From Flavobacteriales bacterium (GTDB lineage: Bacteria > Bacteroidota > Bacteroidia > Flavobacteriales_D > Sanyastnellaceae): a stretch of 37,779 nt of DNA. Below, in pieces: positions 1-9,703 of the stretch; positions within the stretch are counted from its first letter, which is position 1, and the number at the start of each line of letters is the position of its first letter. The notes under the pieces are model-generated. The model saw only the letters and a list, made by a program, of their open reading frames with translations, did no database searches and was not told the origin of the DNA. Location: positions 1-37,779 of the forward strand of contig JAGQVX010000022.1 of assembly GCA_020437755.1 (NCBI GenBank), in the 5' to 3' direction. Position numbers and translations under genes: made by a program.

Positions 1-3000
1 CTTGCTTGTCAAACCAAACAGGACCGTTGTAATCAGATCCCTCTCCATAACGATAGTCCATGGTGAGGTTGAAGCGGTGACGCTGATCGTAGTCAAATGG
101 TGATACCGAACGCAAGTTTGGCAACCCTGCATTGATCAATGCCAAAGCTGTAGTGGTTGTTGAACCGGTACCGTCGGCAAACTGCAACGTGTATGATGCA
201 GTCATTCGGATGTTTCCGGTACGACGCAAGTCGTAAGTCAAGCTCAATCCTTTTACGGTACCAAAATCCAGGTTACCAAAAGCACGGTAAGGACGTGGGT
301 AAGCACCGGTGAAGTTACGCACCTGAATCATGTCACGAAGCTCACGATAGAACAATGAGATTTTCAAGCTCGATGACTTAGAAAGTACCTGCTGGAATCC
401 CAACTCGTAATCAACAGTCTTCGTTGGCTTCAATGCCGGATTGTTGATCAATGAGCTTGAGCGACTTTCAAGGTACAGGTAGTCAACCGGATTGAAACGG
501 TTGCTCGACTGTGGACGCTGGGTGAGGATGTCATAGTGAGCGAAGAACAACGCCTCATCCGAAATAGGGAATGAGAAGTTAACACGTGGCATCACGTTCA
601 CCTGTGGGTCATAATCTTTAAATGCCGATGAAGTCAACGGCGCATCCGGACCACCAATCAAAAGCGGTGTTGGGAAACCATTGTTCGAAGCAATCAAATC
701 TGGGTTTTCAATTTCCTGTCCGCTAGCGTTGTACCAGGTGTCTCCATTACGGTAACCGGTGATGTTTGCTGGATTCGATGGATCATCCACATATACTACA
801 TAGTCATCTCCAATGTTGGATGGGTGAATAATCTCACCATCCGATCCACCTAGCTCACTTACTTCACCAGCGGTGAAAGTTTCGCCAATTACGTAAGGAT
901 CCTTCAATACCTTTTGGTTAGCATCGAATCGATCCACACGGATACCCACGTTGAAGATGATGTCATCGAAAGAGAACTTGTCCATCACATAACCAGCCAT
1001 GTAGATAGGCTCGTATGCGCCAATGGGACGAGTGTAATTTCCACGCTCATTAGTCTCGTTGAAGAAGTCTTCCAATGTTGGACGACCGCTTGTACGGTTT
1101 CCATGGTGGTCATATCCATAGTATGAAACCAGGTTGTTACCCTGATTCAACAAGTCATCAGCACCAAACATATCCAGTGAGTAAACCTCTGGATCCAATG
1201 CATCTGTATTGATGAAATCCGATCCGTTTGGATCCAATCCCAAGGCCTGACGCAAGTTGTAATCGAATTCAAATTGTCCGTTACCAATCAAACGATCATA
1301 AGTGATGTAAGGTACTGTTCCTTCAGGATAGCTGATGGTATAAGAGTCGGTGTTCAACTCCTTGATGTGTGAGTTGGCATACAAACGAGCCAATGTCCAC
1401 AATCCGGTTGGAGCCAGGCTGAAACCGGCATCCTTACGTTGTTCATACTCGAAACCAAGCTGAACAGCGTGATCTTTAATATCAGCCGAACCCGAAGCGC
1501 TCACACGGAACTGACGGTTATCAGTCAGCGAGTAGGCGTCGGCCTGGTTACCATAGTAGTTCCACAGGTTGTAAGTTCCGGGAATGGTTTGTCCGTTAAG
1601 GATACCATTACCGTTACGAACGTTCAACAGCGAAGCGTATGGAGAATCTTCAGGGTTTTCTGAATCGTATGGCTCATAGCCAAACAACGAGAAATACTGG
1701 TTGTTGATGGCAGCCAATTCAGGGTTGTAAGGCGAAGGAGTAAATACTACCAATGTATCCTCGAATCCATCGTGAGTATAAGAAACAGGAACATCACCAT
1801 TGGCCGCAAAATCGGCGGTGTATGAGTTTTCAGTAAACACATCAAAGCGACCAACGTGTCCGTATTTGAAGAAATCATCCTTGTGAGTTTCGTCTTGAGC
1901 ACGCGTAAAACTCTTGGTGTAGTCAACCATAACCGAGTAGAACACGTTCTTCAAATTCGAAGCTGAGTTTTCTTCTTCTTCCTCGCTGTTGAATCGTTGC
2001 GAGAACTTACCGTAAACCCTCCAGTCGAAGTTGGTGAACTGAATATTGTTTTCCCAGTTCATGAGCATGTTGCCGTAGCTAAAGCTATTTCCCTGGTTAA
2101 AGGCACCGGTAGCACCAAATGTCAAACTCATGCTCTTTGTAGTGTTCACATCAATCTTGGCCACTACGTTGGCACTGCGTGTACCTACATTAAGACGAGT
2201 TGGAATTTTTTCAAAGTCATCCGAGGTCAGGAAGTCAGCATTGTACAATGCACCGTTCACTTCACCCGACTCAGAAACATTCAGTCGAAGAGGATTCGCA
2301 AGCAATTCCTGGCGAGTGTCTTCCTTCATGCGGTAAACACCACCACGAGCTGGGCGAGGATCAACAACGTCTGTATAGTTTCCTGAAACAAAGAACCCTA
2401 GCAAGGGACGTTCTTTTTCTCCGTTTTCATCTTTCTTGAACAACAACGGACCTGATACCGAACCTTCAATCAGGTTGTAACCGAAGCGATCAAGACCGCG
2501 AGCCGTTTCACCGGTGCGAAATCCTGAAGTGATCAATTCAATACCTCCTGTGTACTTCGAAGATGAGCTTCGCAGCGAGATGTTGATTACACCACCTGTA
2601 GCATCCCCGATGTTGGCCGGAATACCACCGGTAATAACCGAGATCTCTTCAACCGCCGACTTTGGCAGTGCAGAAGATCCTCGAACCTTGATACCGTCAA
2701 TATAAACCCAGGTACTGTTACTACGTGCACCACGGATAGAGATTCCACCACCCGTTCCGGAGTCAGAAACCCCGGCAACTGTGGTTGCAATCGATGTGGC
2801 GTCACGTCCAGGCATCTTATTAATGTCCTCGCGGGTCACTGTACCCCCCGATGCTCCACCATCCTTGTCAATAAGCGGAACCGAGTACGATACAACGGTT
2901 ACCTCATCGAGCTGAATACCAGCATCCAGCTTCTGGTCAAGGAAGCTGATCTTATTCGAGTTAATCTTTACTCCTGTAACTTGCTTCGATGCATATCCTA

Positions 3001-3244
3001 CGAAGGAAAACATCACATCATACGTTCCGGGATCGATAGGTTTGATGGTATATTTTCCATCAAAATCAGTTGTTCCTCCGGTTACCTGATTTCCATTCAG
3101 GAAGACCACAACGTTAACGAAAGGTAACAACTCTCCCGATTGGGCATCTGTAACGGTACCCTTCAAAGTACCGGAGCCAACCTGGGCAAAGACTGGGGAA
3201 GAAAGTACAGCAAGAATCAGTGCACAGTAGAACTTTCTAAACAT
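1..3244 (-). CDS. TonB-dependent receptor with N-terminal carboxypeptidase-regulatory-like domain (C-terminus beyond window)
   Basis: Outer-membrane active transporter that takes up a large substrate (siderophore, glycan or peptide) using TonB energy. The frame is open from ATG 3244 to the left edge, giving 1081 codons without a stop, so the end of the barrel is missing. Residues 1-20 are a signal peptide ending PVFA before Q21. Residues about 26-110 form the CarboxypepD_reg-like Ig fold typical of Bacteroidetes receptors (GTVTDAQSGELLPFVNV, then DFDGKYTI and FVGY). Residues about 130-228 are the plug (INKMPGRDATSI, SIRGARSNSTWVYIDG, GGVINI). The remainder has aromatic-rich alternating barrel segments. 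No lipoprotein SusD partner is visible, because the downstream side lies outside the window, so a SusCD pair can be neither shown nor excluded. Substrate is unknown. Confidence 0.93.
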   Translation of the reverse strand, partial: MFRKFYCALILAVLSSPVFAQVGSGTLKGTVTDAQSGELLPFVNVVVFLNGNQVTGGTTDFDGKYTIKPIDPGTYDVMFSFVGYASKQVTGVKINSNKISFLDQKLDAGIQLDEVTVVSYSVPLIDKDGGASGGTVTREDINKMPGRDATSIATTVAGVSDSGTGGGISIRGARSNSTWVYIDGIKVRGSSALPKSAVEEISVITGGIPANIGDATGGVINISLRSSSSKYTGGIELITSGFRTGETARGLDRFGYNLIEGSVSGPLLFKKDENGEKERPLLGFFVSGNYTDVVDPRPARGGVYRMKEDTRQELLANPLRLNVSESGEVNGALYNADFLTSDDFEKIPTRLNVGTRSANVVAKIDVNTTKSMSLTFGATGAFNQGNSFSYGNMLMNWENNIQFTNFDWRVYGKFSQRFNSEEEEENSASNLKNVFYSVMVDYTKSFTRAQDETHKDDFFKYGHVGRFDVFTENSYTADFAANGDVPVSYTHDGFEDTLVVFTPSPYNPELAAINNQYFSLFGYEPYDSENPEDSPYASLLNVRNGNGILNGQTIPGTYNLWNYYGNQADAYSLTDNRQFRVSASGSADIKDHAVQLGFEYEQRKDAGFSLAPTGLWTLARLYANSHIKELNTDSYTISYPEGTVPYITYDRLIGNGQFEFDYNLRQALGLDPNGSDFINTDALDPEVYSLDMFGADDLLNQGNNLVSYYGYDHHGNRTSGRPTLEDFFNETNERGNYTRPIGAYEPIYMAGYVMDKFSFDDIIFNVGIRVDRFDANQKVLKDPYVIGETFTAGEVSELGGSDGEIIHPSNIGDDYVVYVDDPSNPANITGYRNGDTWYNASGQEIENPDLIASNNGFPTPLLIGGPDAPLTSSAFKDYDPQVNVMPRVNFSFPISDEALFFAHYDILTQRPQSSNRFNPVDYLYLESRSSSLINNPALKPTKTVDYELGFQQVLSKSSSLKISLFYRELRDMIQVRNFTGAYPRPYRAFGNLDFGTVKGLSLTYDLRRTGNIRMTASYTLQFADGTGSTTTTALALINAGLPNLRSVSPFDYDQRHRFNLTMDYRYGEGSDYNGPVWFDKQ

Positions 3245-3525
3245 ACAGTTCGGTTTATGTGTTCAATAACTATTTCTCAACAAACGGGCGTAAATATAGA
3301 AATTAATTCCGCGAAACGCCCACGTTCCCCAACTTCCGTGATTCTCAGGGTGTTGAGGTTTTGGTTCAAGGTTTACAGGATTTACCTGAGCCACAAAACT
3401 ACCATATTGCACGACTTCAGGAAAATTCCTGCGAAGAAATCCGCCCTAAAATTATACAGGTCTATATGAATGAAAAGCATCCACTACAGAATTTGTGTGG
3501 ATGAAATGAGAAGTATCATGGAATG
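3245..3525. other. 281-bp intergenic region upstream of the TonB receptor
   Basis: No convincing gene. Short open frames here have no signal or domain character. On the minus strand a TATATTTA element (3291-3298) resembles the TAnnTTTG box with one mismatch, but I see no TTG at a suitable distance, so the receptor promoter is not assigned with confidence. A hairpin near 3479-3502 may end the upstream small gene. Confidence 0.4.
3479..3502 (-). terminator. possible terminator of the small basic protein gene
   Basis: ATCCAC(T)ACA pairs with TGTGTGGAT around a GAATT loop, a nine-pair stem with one bulged base. On the minus strand it is followed by GCTTTTC. It lies 24 bases past the stop at 3526. 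The T-run is short, so this is tentative. Confidence 0.35.
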
Positions 3526-3822
3526 CTACCGAAAATGTCGCTTGCGAAACCACCGCTGATACCACGGGGCTGTCCGGTTTTTGTCGAGCCTCTTCGTTTT
3601 CTTGTTTGTGCGCTTCATGCGCTTGCGGGTAGACTTGTCCTGATTGCCCAGGTGATGCTTCTTGGAATTGTTGTAGTTGTTTTGAATCTCAGCGCGGTTT
3701 TCACCTTGCTGCTCTACCTGCGCCTTCCGTTGCTTGCGGGTCGATCGGCTGTCTTTTTGCGCCTGTCCCACCAGAGGCAGCGAAATCAACACGATGAGTA
3801 CTATGCGAATCAGGTTCTTCAT
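3526..3822 (-). CDS. small secreted, very basic hypothetical protein (98 aa)
   Basis: ATG at 3822 and TAG at 3526. Residues 1-22 form a clear signal peptide (MKNLIRIVLIVLISLPLVGQAQ). The mature part is about 75 residues dominated by K, R, Q and N, with segments such as KKHHLGNQDKSTRKRMKR and a C-terminal WYQRWFRKRHFR. No cysteine or recognised domain is present. Flavobacteria commonly encode short secreted basic proteins with a similar H-x-x-x-Q-x-K-x-x-x-KRMKK pattern; that resemblance is from memory and no function is known. The signal peptide and flavobacterial look support a real gene. Its start lies 25 bases beyond a copy of the dispersed palindrome (3848-3860), which occupies the gap to the upstream gene's stop at 3862. 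Confidence 0.7.
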   Translation of the reverse strand: MKNLIRIVLIVLISLPLVGQAQKDSRSTRKQRKAQVEQQGENRAEIQNNYNNSKKHHLGNQDKSTRKRMKRTNKKTKRLDKNRTAPWYQRWFRKRHFR

Positions 3823-3847
3823 TTCCTTGCGGTTGTGAATATAACGC

Positions 3848-3860
3848 CATTCGGCAAATG
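3848..3860 (-). repeat. dispersed palindrome CATTYGSCRAATG, subfamily A copy 1
   Basis: Plus-strand CATTCGGCAAATG; minus strand reads CATTTGCCGAATGGC. It sits 1 base after the stop of the 3862-4719 gene and 25 bases before the start of the 98-aa gene. Confidence 0.7.
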
Positions 3861-3861
3861 A

Positions 3862-4719
3862 TTATTCACAGTAGTCGTACGTAAATTTTAAAATTTCGAT
3901 GCGATGTTGTCCTTCATTTCGAGTGAGTATGGCTTCAATTACCCCCGATTCACCATACAAAATCTGCGTTTCACGAGTCTCTCCGCGTACGTCCTGCGTG
4001 AAACTGAGCAAATTACCCAAGTCATCGTAGCGGTATTTTGTCTCCTGCTCTTTGCCGTTCTTCATCTCTTTCCGTGAAGCTATCCTCCCATGCGCGGTAT
4101 ATATATAGGTGTACTTCGTGGTTTCCCCGCTGATTAAAAACTCCCTGCGCGATGAAAGCAGAAAACCGGATTTGTTCCTTGTAGTGGTTTCGCGATAATA
4201 GGGCAGACCAATATCATTGCGGTATAGTGCGATCTCCGTAGTATCATTGGGACGTGTCACATTCAGCGATTCTTCGTTGATAAGCGTTCGGCGACCTGTT
4301 CCCTCGGCATCTTGGCGATACCTTGAAATGGTACAATGCGTACTATCACTCCAGGCGTATTCCCACAGGGTCCTGCTGCGGGCGTTCTGCTCTACTATTT
4401 GTCCGGGCTTTCCTCCCAGGTACTCCAACAGGGTATAGGTGGTGTCGGGTGTTCCGAAAAGAAAAATAATCTCACTTCGAGACACCATTTCTCCTTCATT
4501 GTTGAAGGTGAAACCAAGATCCTCGCCGGTAGATGAAATTCCTTCTCCATCGCGTTTAAGTTGCCGCTCAATAGTGATTCCACAAATGTGGTTGGCGCGA
4601 ATGAAGCTCCGGTTGAAGCTGAGGAGATCATCGGCAATGCTTCCCTGACTGTTGTCGAGCTGTTGCCCCATCGAGGTGCTGCATACCAATACGAGTAAAA
4701 AAAATGGGACTATCCTCAC
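3862..4719 (-). CDS. secreted hypothetical protein with YD-repeat-like C-terminal region (285 aa)
   Basis: Starts at GTG 4719, overlapping the TGA of the upstream DUF255 gene (GTGA, 4 bp), which indicates translational coupling and decides the start. Residues 1-18 form a signal peptide ([16 protein letters not shown], then QQ). The C-terminal half alternates short strands of the type found in RHS/YD-rich proteins ([53 protein letters not shown]), suggesting a small beta-sheet repeat exported to the periplasm or surface. There is no lipobox, catalytic motif or T9SS tail. I do not recognise a named family. The overlap with DUF255 suggests co-expression, not a shared function that I can name. 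Confidence 0.8.
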   Translation of the reverse strand: MRIVPFFLLVLVCSTSMGQQLDNSQGSIADDLLSFNRSFIRANHICGITIERQLKRDGEGISSTGEDLGFTFNNEGEMVSRSEIIFLFGTPDTTYTLLEYLGGKPGQIVEQNARSRTLWEYAWSDSTHCTISRYRQDAEGTGRRTLINEESLNVTRPNDTTEIALYRNDIGLPYYRETTTRNKSGFLLSSRREFLISGETTKYTYIYTAHGRIASRKEMKNGKEQETKYRYDDLGNLLSFTQDVRGETRETQILYGESGVIEAILTRNEGQHRIEILKFTYDYCE

Positions 4720-6809
4720 TTCCTGATCTGTTTTAGTGCCGAAGCAATATCTTCAACGGGCATCTGACACGATTTGTTTTGGCACACAAAAATGGTCGTA
4801 GTTCCCAAAAACTTTCCTTGCAGAAGTGGAAGGTTCGATCGATCGGTGTTTCCCATGAAGAAAACATGGGGGAGGTACATGGCCTCCATTTCCTTGCGCA
4901 ACTCCGCAGCGCCTTTGCCCGTGATTGCCACCTCATTTACGGTATAGCTGTGCCACAAGTGTAAAATCGCCCAGTTGGAAACGTTTTGTCCATACTGGAA
5001 CTCACCGAGCATGTTCTTTAACATTTGGCTTGATGCCCTCAAAAATGCCCGATTGTCGTAGTAAGTTCCCAATTGAAAGAGTGCCTTTGCCATTGAACTG
5101 TTGGATGCCGGAATCACATTGTCCATAAGCTCCTGCTTTCGGGCAATCAACGGTGGATCAATGTTGGATGTAAACCAGAACATGCCGCTGCGATCATCAT
5201 AAAAGTGGTCCATGCAGTAAAAGGCCAATTGTCGGCCACGGTCCAGCCATTGCTCATCGAAGGTTACCTGGTACAACTTCACAAATGCTTCTATCGTGAA
5301 ACTGTAGTCTTCAAGGTATCCGTTGATAGTGGATTTTCCTGCTTTGTAGCTGTGCCACAACGAACTATCAGGTGTGAGTTGCTGATTCCAGATGAATTGT
5401 GCGTTTTTCTCCGCCCGGGCCAGGAATTCGGGATTCCCCAAATGGCGATAGGCATCGCACAAACCGCTTATCATGAGCGCATTCCAACTGGTGAGTGTTT
5501 TATCATCCAAACCGGGGCGGGTCCTCATTTGGCGAATGCCCAGCATTTCTCCATGAGCTTGCTCCCTGCGCACATTCAACTCGTCAATGCCAATGTCCAG
5601 CTTTTGCGCAACTTCGTCATCGGTAGATTCACGTAGCAAGATATAATTGCCCTCCCACTCTCCACGTAGATTGATGCTGTAATAAGCCTCTACAAATGCT
5701 CGTGTGGGCGCCGAAAGACTATCCAATTCCGCCCTGCTCCACACGTAGAATTTACCTTCTTTGCCTTCACTATCCGCATCCAGTGCACTGTAAAACTCAC
5801 CTTGGGGTCCGCTCAATTCGCGATTGACAAAATCGATGGTCTCCTCAACCACGCGGCGGTACTGCGGGTTTTGATATTTGGCGTATGCCTGAGCATAGAG
5901 CGAAACCAACTGGGCATTGTCGTAAAGCATCTTTTCAAAATGCGGCACTTTCCAATCGGGATCGGTGGAGTAGCGCGCAAATCCGCCGCCCAAATGGTCG
6001 TAGATGCCGCCATTGGCCATTTGAGTGAGCGTCGTTTCCACAAAATCAAGGGTCTCAGCGTCGTCATGCAACCACCCGTAGTGCATTAAAAACTCGTAGT
6101 TGTTGGGCAACGGGAATTTTGGGGCGCGATTGGCTCCTCCTTTTTTACGGTCCCAATCCGATTTCCAATCCGCTACCATCCTATCGACCTGAGAAGCCTG
6201 CAGCTCCCGGTCTTCCGCCAATTCGATGATTTCACTTTGTTTCACGCCTTCGGTGAGCCTGCTGGCGTAATCCTCCATCTTCGCCGGATCATCAGCCTTC
6301 ATTTCCACGAGCGACTTCATCACGTCCATCCAGTTTTCACGGGGGAAATAAGTGCCGCCATATACGGGGCGCCCATCGGGCAAGGTGAAGCAGTTGAGAG
6401 GCCAGCCGCCGCGTTGGGTCATAAGCTGCACTGCATTCATATAAACCTGGTCCACATCGGGGCGCTCCTCGCGATCCACTTTGATGCACACAAAATGCTC
6501 ATTCATGAATGCCGCAGCCGTTGAATCTTCAAACGTTTCATGCTCCATAACGTGACACCAGTGACAGGCACTGTAGCCCACACTCACAAGCACAAGTTTG
6601 TCCTCAGCACGTGCCTTTTCGAATGCTTCTTCTCCCCAGGGAACCCAGTTGACGGGATTGTGAGCATGTTGAAGCAAGTAAGGACTGGTCTCGTGAATGA
6701 GCGCGTTGGTGTGGTCGTGCATGGTTTCGGAGTCTTCAGATAACGATGGATTGGTGCACTGCGCACCAGCCAGAGTGAGGGCTGCCATGAGTAGAAGCAG
6801 ATTCTTCAT
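4716..6809 (-). CDS. DUF255 / YyaL family thioredoxin-fold protein (SSP411-like)
   Basis: 697 aa, the usual length for the YyaL/spermatogenesis-associated protein 20 family. The N-terminus is a signal sequence with cysteine at residue 18 (LTLAGAQC). It resembles a lipobox but has Q at -1, so lipid attachment is uncertain. Residues about 35-190 are the thioredoxin-like domain with the family signature [14 protein letters not shown], a CHWC redox pair at 82-85, [14 protein letters not shown] and [16 protein letters not shown]. The rest is an alpha/alpha-barrel of six-hairpin glycosidase type ([47 protein letters not shown]). The biochemical function of the family is not settled. It is first in an operon with the 3862-4719 gene. 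A TATCTTTG promoter box ends only four bases before the ATG. Confidence 0.92.
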   Translation of the reverse strand: MKNLLLLMAALTLAGAQCTNPSLSEDSETMHDHTNALIHETSPYLLQHAHNPVNWVPWGEEAFEKARAEDKLVLVSVGYSACHWCHVMEHETFEDSTAAAFMNEHFVCIKVDREERPDVDQVYMNAVQLMTQRGGWPLNCFTLPDGRPVYGGTYFPRENWMDVMKSLVEMKADDPAKMEDYASRLTEGVKQSEIIELAEDRELQASQVDRMVADWKSDWDRKKGGANRAPKFPLPNNYEFLMHYGWLHDDAETLDFVETTLTQMANGGIYDHLGGGFARYSTDPDWKVPHFEKMLYDNAQLVSLYAQAYAKYQNPQYRRVVEETIDFVNRELSGPQGEFYSALDADSEGKEGKFYVWSRAELDSLSAPTRAFVEAYYSINLRGEWEGNYILLRESTDDEVAQKLDIGIDELNVRREQAHGEMLGIRQMRTRPGLDDKTLTSWNALMISGLCDAYRHLGNPEFLARAEKNAQFIWNQQLTPDSSLWHSYKAGKSTINGYLEDYSFTIEAFVKLYQVTFDEQWLDRGRQLAFYCMDHFYDDRSGMFWFTSNIDPPLIARKQELMDNVIPASNSSMAKALFQLGTYYDNRAFLRASSQMLKNMLGEFQYGQNVSNWAILHLWHSYTVNEVAITGKGAAELRKEMEAMYLPHVFFMGNTDRSNLPLLQGKFLGTTTIFVCQNKSCQMPVEDIASALKQIRK
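5526..5538 (+). repeat. dispersed palindrome, subfamily B copy 1 (inside DUF255 gene)
   Basis: CATTTGGCGAATG, extended CATTTGGCGAATGCCCAG. Read in the gene as G-I-R-Q-M. It shares 18 consecutive bases with the copy at 26745-26757 (opposite strand). Confidence 0.6.
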
Positions 6810-6813
6810 GCGA

Positions 6814-6821
6814 CAAAGATA
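6814..6821 (-). promoter_or_regulatory. TAnnTTTG promoter box for the DUF255 gene, giving a leaderless or near-leaderless mRNA
   Basis: Minus strand TATCTTTG matches the Bacteroidetes -7 consensus TAnnTTTG exactly and ends four bases before ATG 6809. With a start site about four to seven bases downstream, the transcript would begin at or inside the start codon. No TTG box lies at the usual distance upstream, so strength is uncertain. Confidence 0.5.
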
Positions 6822-6875
6822 GCGAGGAGAATTGCGTAAAAACCACGCTTGCGAACAAATTCAACGAATTTGACT

Positions 6876-6883
6876 TATATTGG
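6876..6883 (+). promoter_or_regulatory. possible TAnnTTTG-like box for the histidine kinase gene
   Basis: TATATTGG, one mismatch to TAnnTTTG, 29 bases before ATG 6913. This spacing favours the ATG at 6913 over an in-frame TTG at 6880, which would lie inside the box. The nearest TTG upstream (6849-6851) is 24 bases away, a little far. Confidence 0.35.
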
Positions 6884-6912
6884 CTAACCCTCTGGTGATC
6901 AATTATAACCGT

Positions 6913-8268
6913 ATGAGCCGACTGGGCTGGCTGGTATCGCTGATAGGTACCTCTGATGAGTTTACGTACGACCGCAGGATCCTTCATATGGGAATTGTCC
7001 TGTGCTCTGTTGCAACGTTTGTAGCTTTCGTTGTCAATCTATTATTGGGCTATAGCGCCTGGCATACATCGTGGTTTCTAGGTATGTGGGTGCTCATGGT
7101 AGTAGCATACTACCTGAGTAGATTCAAAGGTCATTACAAAGCCGGTAAGAGGCTCTTTGTAGTCAATGTATTCATCGGCCTGTTCATTAGCTGGATTTTC
7201 TTCAATGGCCATGACGGGGGTACGCCTGTGTACATTATGTCGGCTTCACTATTGGTATGGTTCATCAACAGGAAACATGCATTTTGGTTTGGATTGGGTT
7301 TGGTGGCCTTTTATTGTACGTTGTCCATAACCGAGTACCGATTTCCGTTCCTCGTAGACCCGTATCCATCTTCAGAAGTCAGATTTTGGGATATCACTAC
7401 AGCTCATGTGGTAATCCTGATACTACTCGTAGGTGCCAATTGGATGATTCGAATGCAAAACGATCGGACCTCCGAGAAGTCCCAAAAGCGCCTGCAGGAA
7501 ATCGAGGAACACATGGCCATGCAGTTAATGCTGCAACAGGAGTTGGAGCGCGCTAATCGAAGTCTTGAACAACGAAACAAGGAGCTGATTGTAGCCAACG
7601 AACAAAAAATGCGCTTTTTGTCGATTGTGAGTCACGATATTCGTTCACCACTTGGCGGATTGCAGAATTCCCTGCGCTTGATTGAATCGGGAGCATTTAG
7701 CGGAGAGGAGCGTGAAGAGATGATGAAGCTGCTGGATCGTGATGTCTCTCTTACATTAGGAATGCTGGATAATCTGCTTCGCTGGGCAAAAATGGAAATG
7801 AACGGAGGAGAAATCAAACGTGAGTCTCTATCTGTGGCGGAAACACTGGAGGATACGTTGTCCCTTATGGAAACCTACGCCAAATCGAAACAAGTGGATA
7901 TTGAAGTGCATATTCATGAAGATCATACCTTGTGTGCCGACAAGGAAGCGCTGAAGCTCATCATCCGAAACCTCGCTTTGAATGCAGTTAAATTTTCCGA
8001 GCCCAATAGCAAAGTTCAAATCACCAGCGAAGAAACAGATGAAGGCGTAGTCCTCCGTGTGTTGGATACGGGCGCGGGAATGTCGGAAGAACAAATTGCG
8101 TCGCTCTTCACGGTTTCAAGCCCTGGTCAGGGGGCAAAGTCAGCCGATGAGGGAGCCGGATTGGGACTGCGGTTGTGCAAAGCCATTCTCGATACCCATC
8201 ATGGCGAGTTGCTTATTGCCAACAGAGCCCAGGGAGGGGTCGAGGCTACAGTACGCTTTCCTCGATGA
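6913..8268 (+). CDS. membrane-bound sensor histidine kinase, orphan
   Basis: 451 aa from ATG 6913. Residues about 24-175 contain five or six hydrophobic segments (LHMGIVLCSVATFVAFVVN, WFLGMWVLMVVAYYL, LFVVNVFIGLFISWIFF, AHVVILILLVGANWMI) with little periplasmic domain, so the sensed signal is probably in the membrane. A coiled coil follows at about 185-230 (QELERANRSLEQRNKEL). The HisKA H-box is VSHDIRSPLGGLQNS and carries the phospho-accepting His. The HATPase region has the N-box (NLALNAVKFS), G1 (DTGAGM) and G2 (GAGLGLRL). The kinase core looks intact. No response regulator lies next to it, so its partner must be elsewhere. It is transcribed divergently from the DUF255 gene. The downstream neighbour glyA has its own promoter. 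Confidence 0.9.
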   Translation: MSRLGWLVSLIGTSDEFTYDRRILHMGIVLCSVATFVAFVVNLLLGYSAWHTSWFLGMWVLMVVAYYLSRFKGHYKAGKRLFVVNVFIGLFISWIFFNGHDGGTPVYIMSASLLVWFINRKHAFWFGLGLVAFYCTLSITEYRFPFLVDPYPSSEVRFWDITTAHVVILILLVGANWMIRMQNDRTSEKSQKRLQEIEEHMAMQLMLQQELERANRSLEQRNKELIVANEQKMRFLSIVSHDIRSPLGGLQNSLRLIESGAFSGEEREEMMKLLDRDVSLTLGMLDNLLRWAKMEMNGGEIKRESLSVAETLEDTLSLMETYAKSKQVDIEVHIHEDHTLCADKEALKLIIRNLALNAVKFSEPNSKVQITSEETDEGVVLRVLDTGAGMSEEQIASLFTVSSPGQGAKSADEGAGLGLRLCKAILDTHHGELLIANRAQGGVEATVRFPR

Positions 8269-8288
8269 ATAGGCTTCGCGGGGAGTCA

Positions 8289-8317
8289 TTGAACTGCACA
8301 TTAATTCTCTACATTTG
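8289..8317 (+). promoter_or_regulatory. glyA promoter
   Basis: TTG (8289-8291), an 18-base spacer, then TACATTTG (8310-8317), an exact TAnnTTTG. It lies 20 bases before ATG 8338, so the leader is about 16 bases. Confidence 0.7.
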
Positions 8318-8337
8318 TCCCACTAATCTGTACAACC

Positions 8338-9627
8338 ATGTCCAAAGATATTGTGTTTGACCTGATTCAAAAGGAACACGACCGCCAGGTAAATGGCGTT
8401 GAATTGATTGCATCTGAGAACTTCGTGAGCGATGACGTGCTTCGCGCCATGGGATCGGTGCTTACCAATAAATATGCTGAAGGTCTTCCGGGAAAACGCT
8501 ACTATGGCGGCTGCCAGGTGGTAGATGAAGTGGAGGATGTTGCGCGTGAGCGCGCCAAGCAATTGTACAATGCCGAATGGGTCAACGTACAACCGCACTC
8601 GGGCGCCAGTGCCAACTCGGCAGCAATGTTGGCTTGCCTCAATCCGGGCGATACCATGCTTGGATTCGATTTGTCGCACGGCGGTCATCTCACTCATGGC
8701 TCCCCGGTGAATTATTCAGGAAAGCTCTACCGACCGGTATTCTACGGTGTGAATCGTGAAACCGGGAGAGTTGATATGGATATGGTTCGCGATGTGGCAC
8801 GCAAGGAAAAACCCAGGCTTATCGTGTGCGGGGCTTCGGCCTATAGCAGGGATTGGGACTATGCAACGTTCCGCCAAATAGCCGATGAAGTTGGTGCTCT
8901 ACTCATGGCCGACATGGCGCATCCCGCCGGATTGATCGCCAAGGGGCTTCTTCGCAATCCGTTGGAGCATTGCCATTTGGTGACTACCACCACCCACAAA
9001 ACCCTACGAGGACCTCGTGGAGGTATGATTCTCGTGGGTAAGAATTTCGATAATCCCTGGGGACTGAAAACCAAGAAAGGCACCCTGCGCGGAATGACCG
9101 GCTTGCTCGATAGCGCCGTGTTCCCGGGCATGCAAGGCGGACCTCTTGAACATGTTATTGCTGCCAAAGCCGTGGCTTTCGGTGAGGCGCTCCGTCCGGA
9201 ATTTGAAACATACGGTCGCCAGGTTATGGCCAATGCCGCCGCAATGGCCGACGAATTCATGCAGCGAGGGTATCACGTGATTTCAGGTGGAACCGATAAC
9301 CACAGCATGTTGATTGATCTGCGCAATAAAAACATTACTGGAAAAGAGGCGGAAGAAGCGCTTGTGGCTTCGGAAATTACGGTGAACAAGAACATGGTTC
9401 CGTTCGATACTCAATCGCCTTTCGTGACATCTGGAATTCGTGTTGGAACGGCTGCGGTTACCACACGTGGATTGAAAGTGGACGACATTCGTCAAATCGT
9501 TGGGTGGATCGATGAAGTCATTTCCGACCATACCAACCCATCTACCATCGCTTCGGTAAAAGAAATGGTAGAGGAGAAAATGTCGGCTTACCCGCTTTTC
9601 GGTTGGACGGAAGTGGTTGCAGAATAA
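8338..9627 (+). CDS. glyA: serine hydroxymethyltransferase
   Basis: Cytosolic PLP enzyme interconverting serine plus tetrahydrofolate with glycine plus 5,10-methylene-tetrahydrofolate, the main source of one-carbon units for purine and thymidylate synthesis. 429 aa, normal length. Family landmarks are complete: [14 protein letters not shown] (about 22-35), [12 protein letters not shown] (48-59), [16 protein letters not shown] (113-128), [10 protein letters not shown] with D192 and H195 near PLP, and [14 protein letters not shown] with the PLP Schiff-base lysine K221. The C-terminus ([29 protein letters not shown]) is typical. It is a single gene with its own promoter and terminator. Confidence 0.98.
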   Translation: MSKDIVFDLIQKEHDRQVNGVELIASENFVSDDVLRAMGSVLTNKYAEGLPGKRYYGGCQVVDEVEDVARERAKQLYNAEWVNVQPHSGASANSAAMLACLNPGDTMLGFDLSHGGHLTHGSPVNYSGKLYRPVFYGVNRETGRVDMDMVRDVARKEKPRLIVCGASAYSRDWDYATFRQIADEVGALLMADMAHPAGLIAKGLLRNPLEHCHLVTTTTHKTLRGPRGGMILVGKNFDNPWGLKTKKGTLRGMTGLLDSAVFPGMQGGPLEHVIAAKAVAFGEALRPEFETYGRQVMANAAAMADEFMQRGYHVISGGTDNHSMLIDLRNKNITGKEAEEALVASEITVNKNMVPFDTQSPFVTSGIRVGTAAVTTRGLKVDDIRQIVGWIDEVISDHTNPSTIASVKEMVEEKMSAYPLFGWTEVVAE

Positions 9628-9647
9628 TACTTAGTCTTCGGCAAATG

Positions 9648-9680
9648 AAAAGGGGCTTCTCTACGAGAAAGCCCCTTTTT
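9648..9680 (+). terminator. strong intrinsic terminator after glyA, probably bidirectional
   Basis: AAAAGGGGCTTCTC pairs with GAG(A)AAGCCCCTTTT around a TAC loop, a 14-pair stem with one bulged A, ending in five T on the plus strand. It lies 20 bases after the glyA stop and 23 bases past the stop of the converging 9704 gene, so it can serve both. Just before it, TCTTCGGCAAATG (9635-9647) is an 11/13 match to the dispersed palindrome. Confidence 0.85.
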
Positions 9681-9703
9681 GATATTCAATGAATCCTGGT
9701 TTT

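Noticed and set aside
1997..2386. 129-residue plus-strand frame inside the TonB receptor
   Set aside because: Shadow of the receptor frame, which is continuous and well conserved in motif order.
3291..3298. TATATTTA as promoter of the TonB receptor
   Set aside because: One mismatch and no TTG box at a suitable distance; noted only under the intergenic feature.
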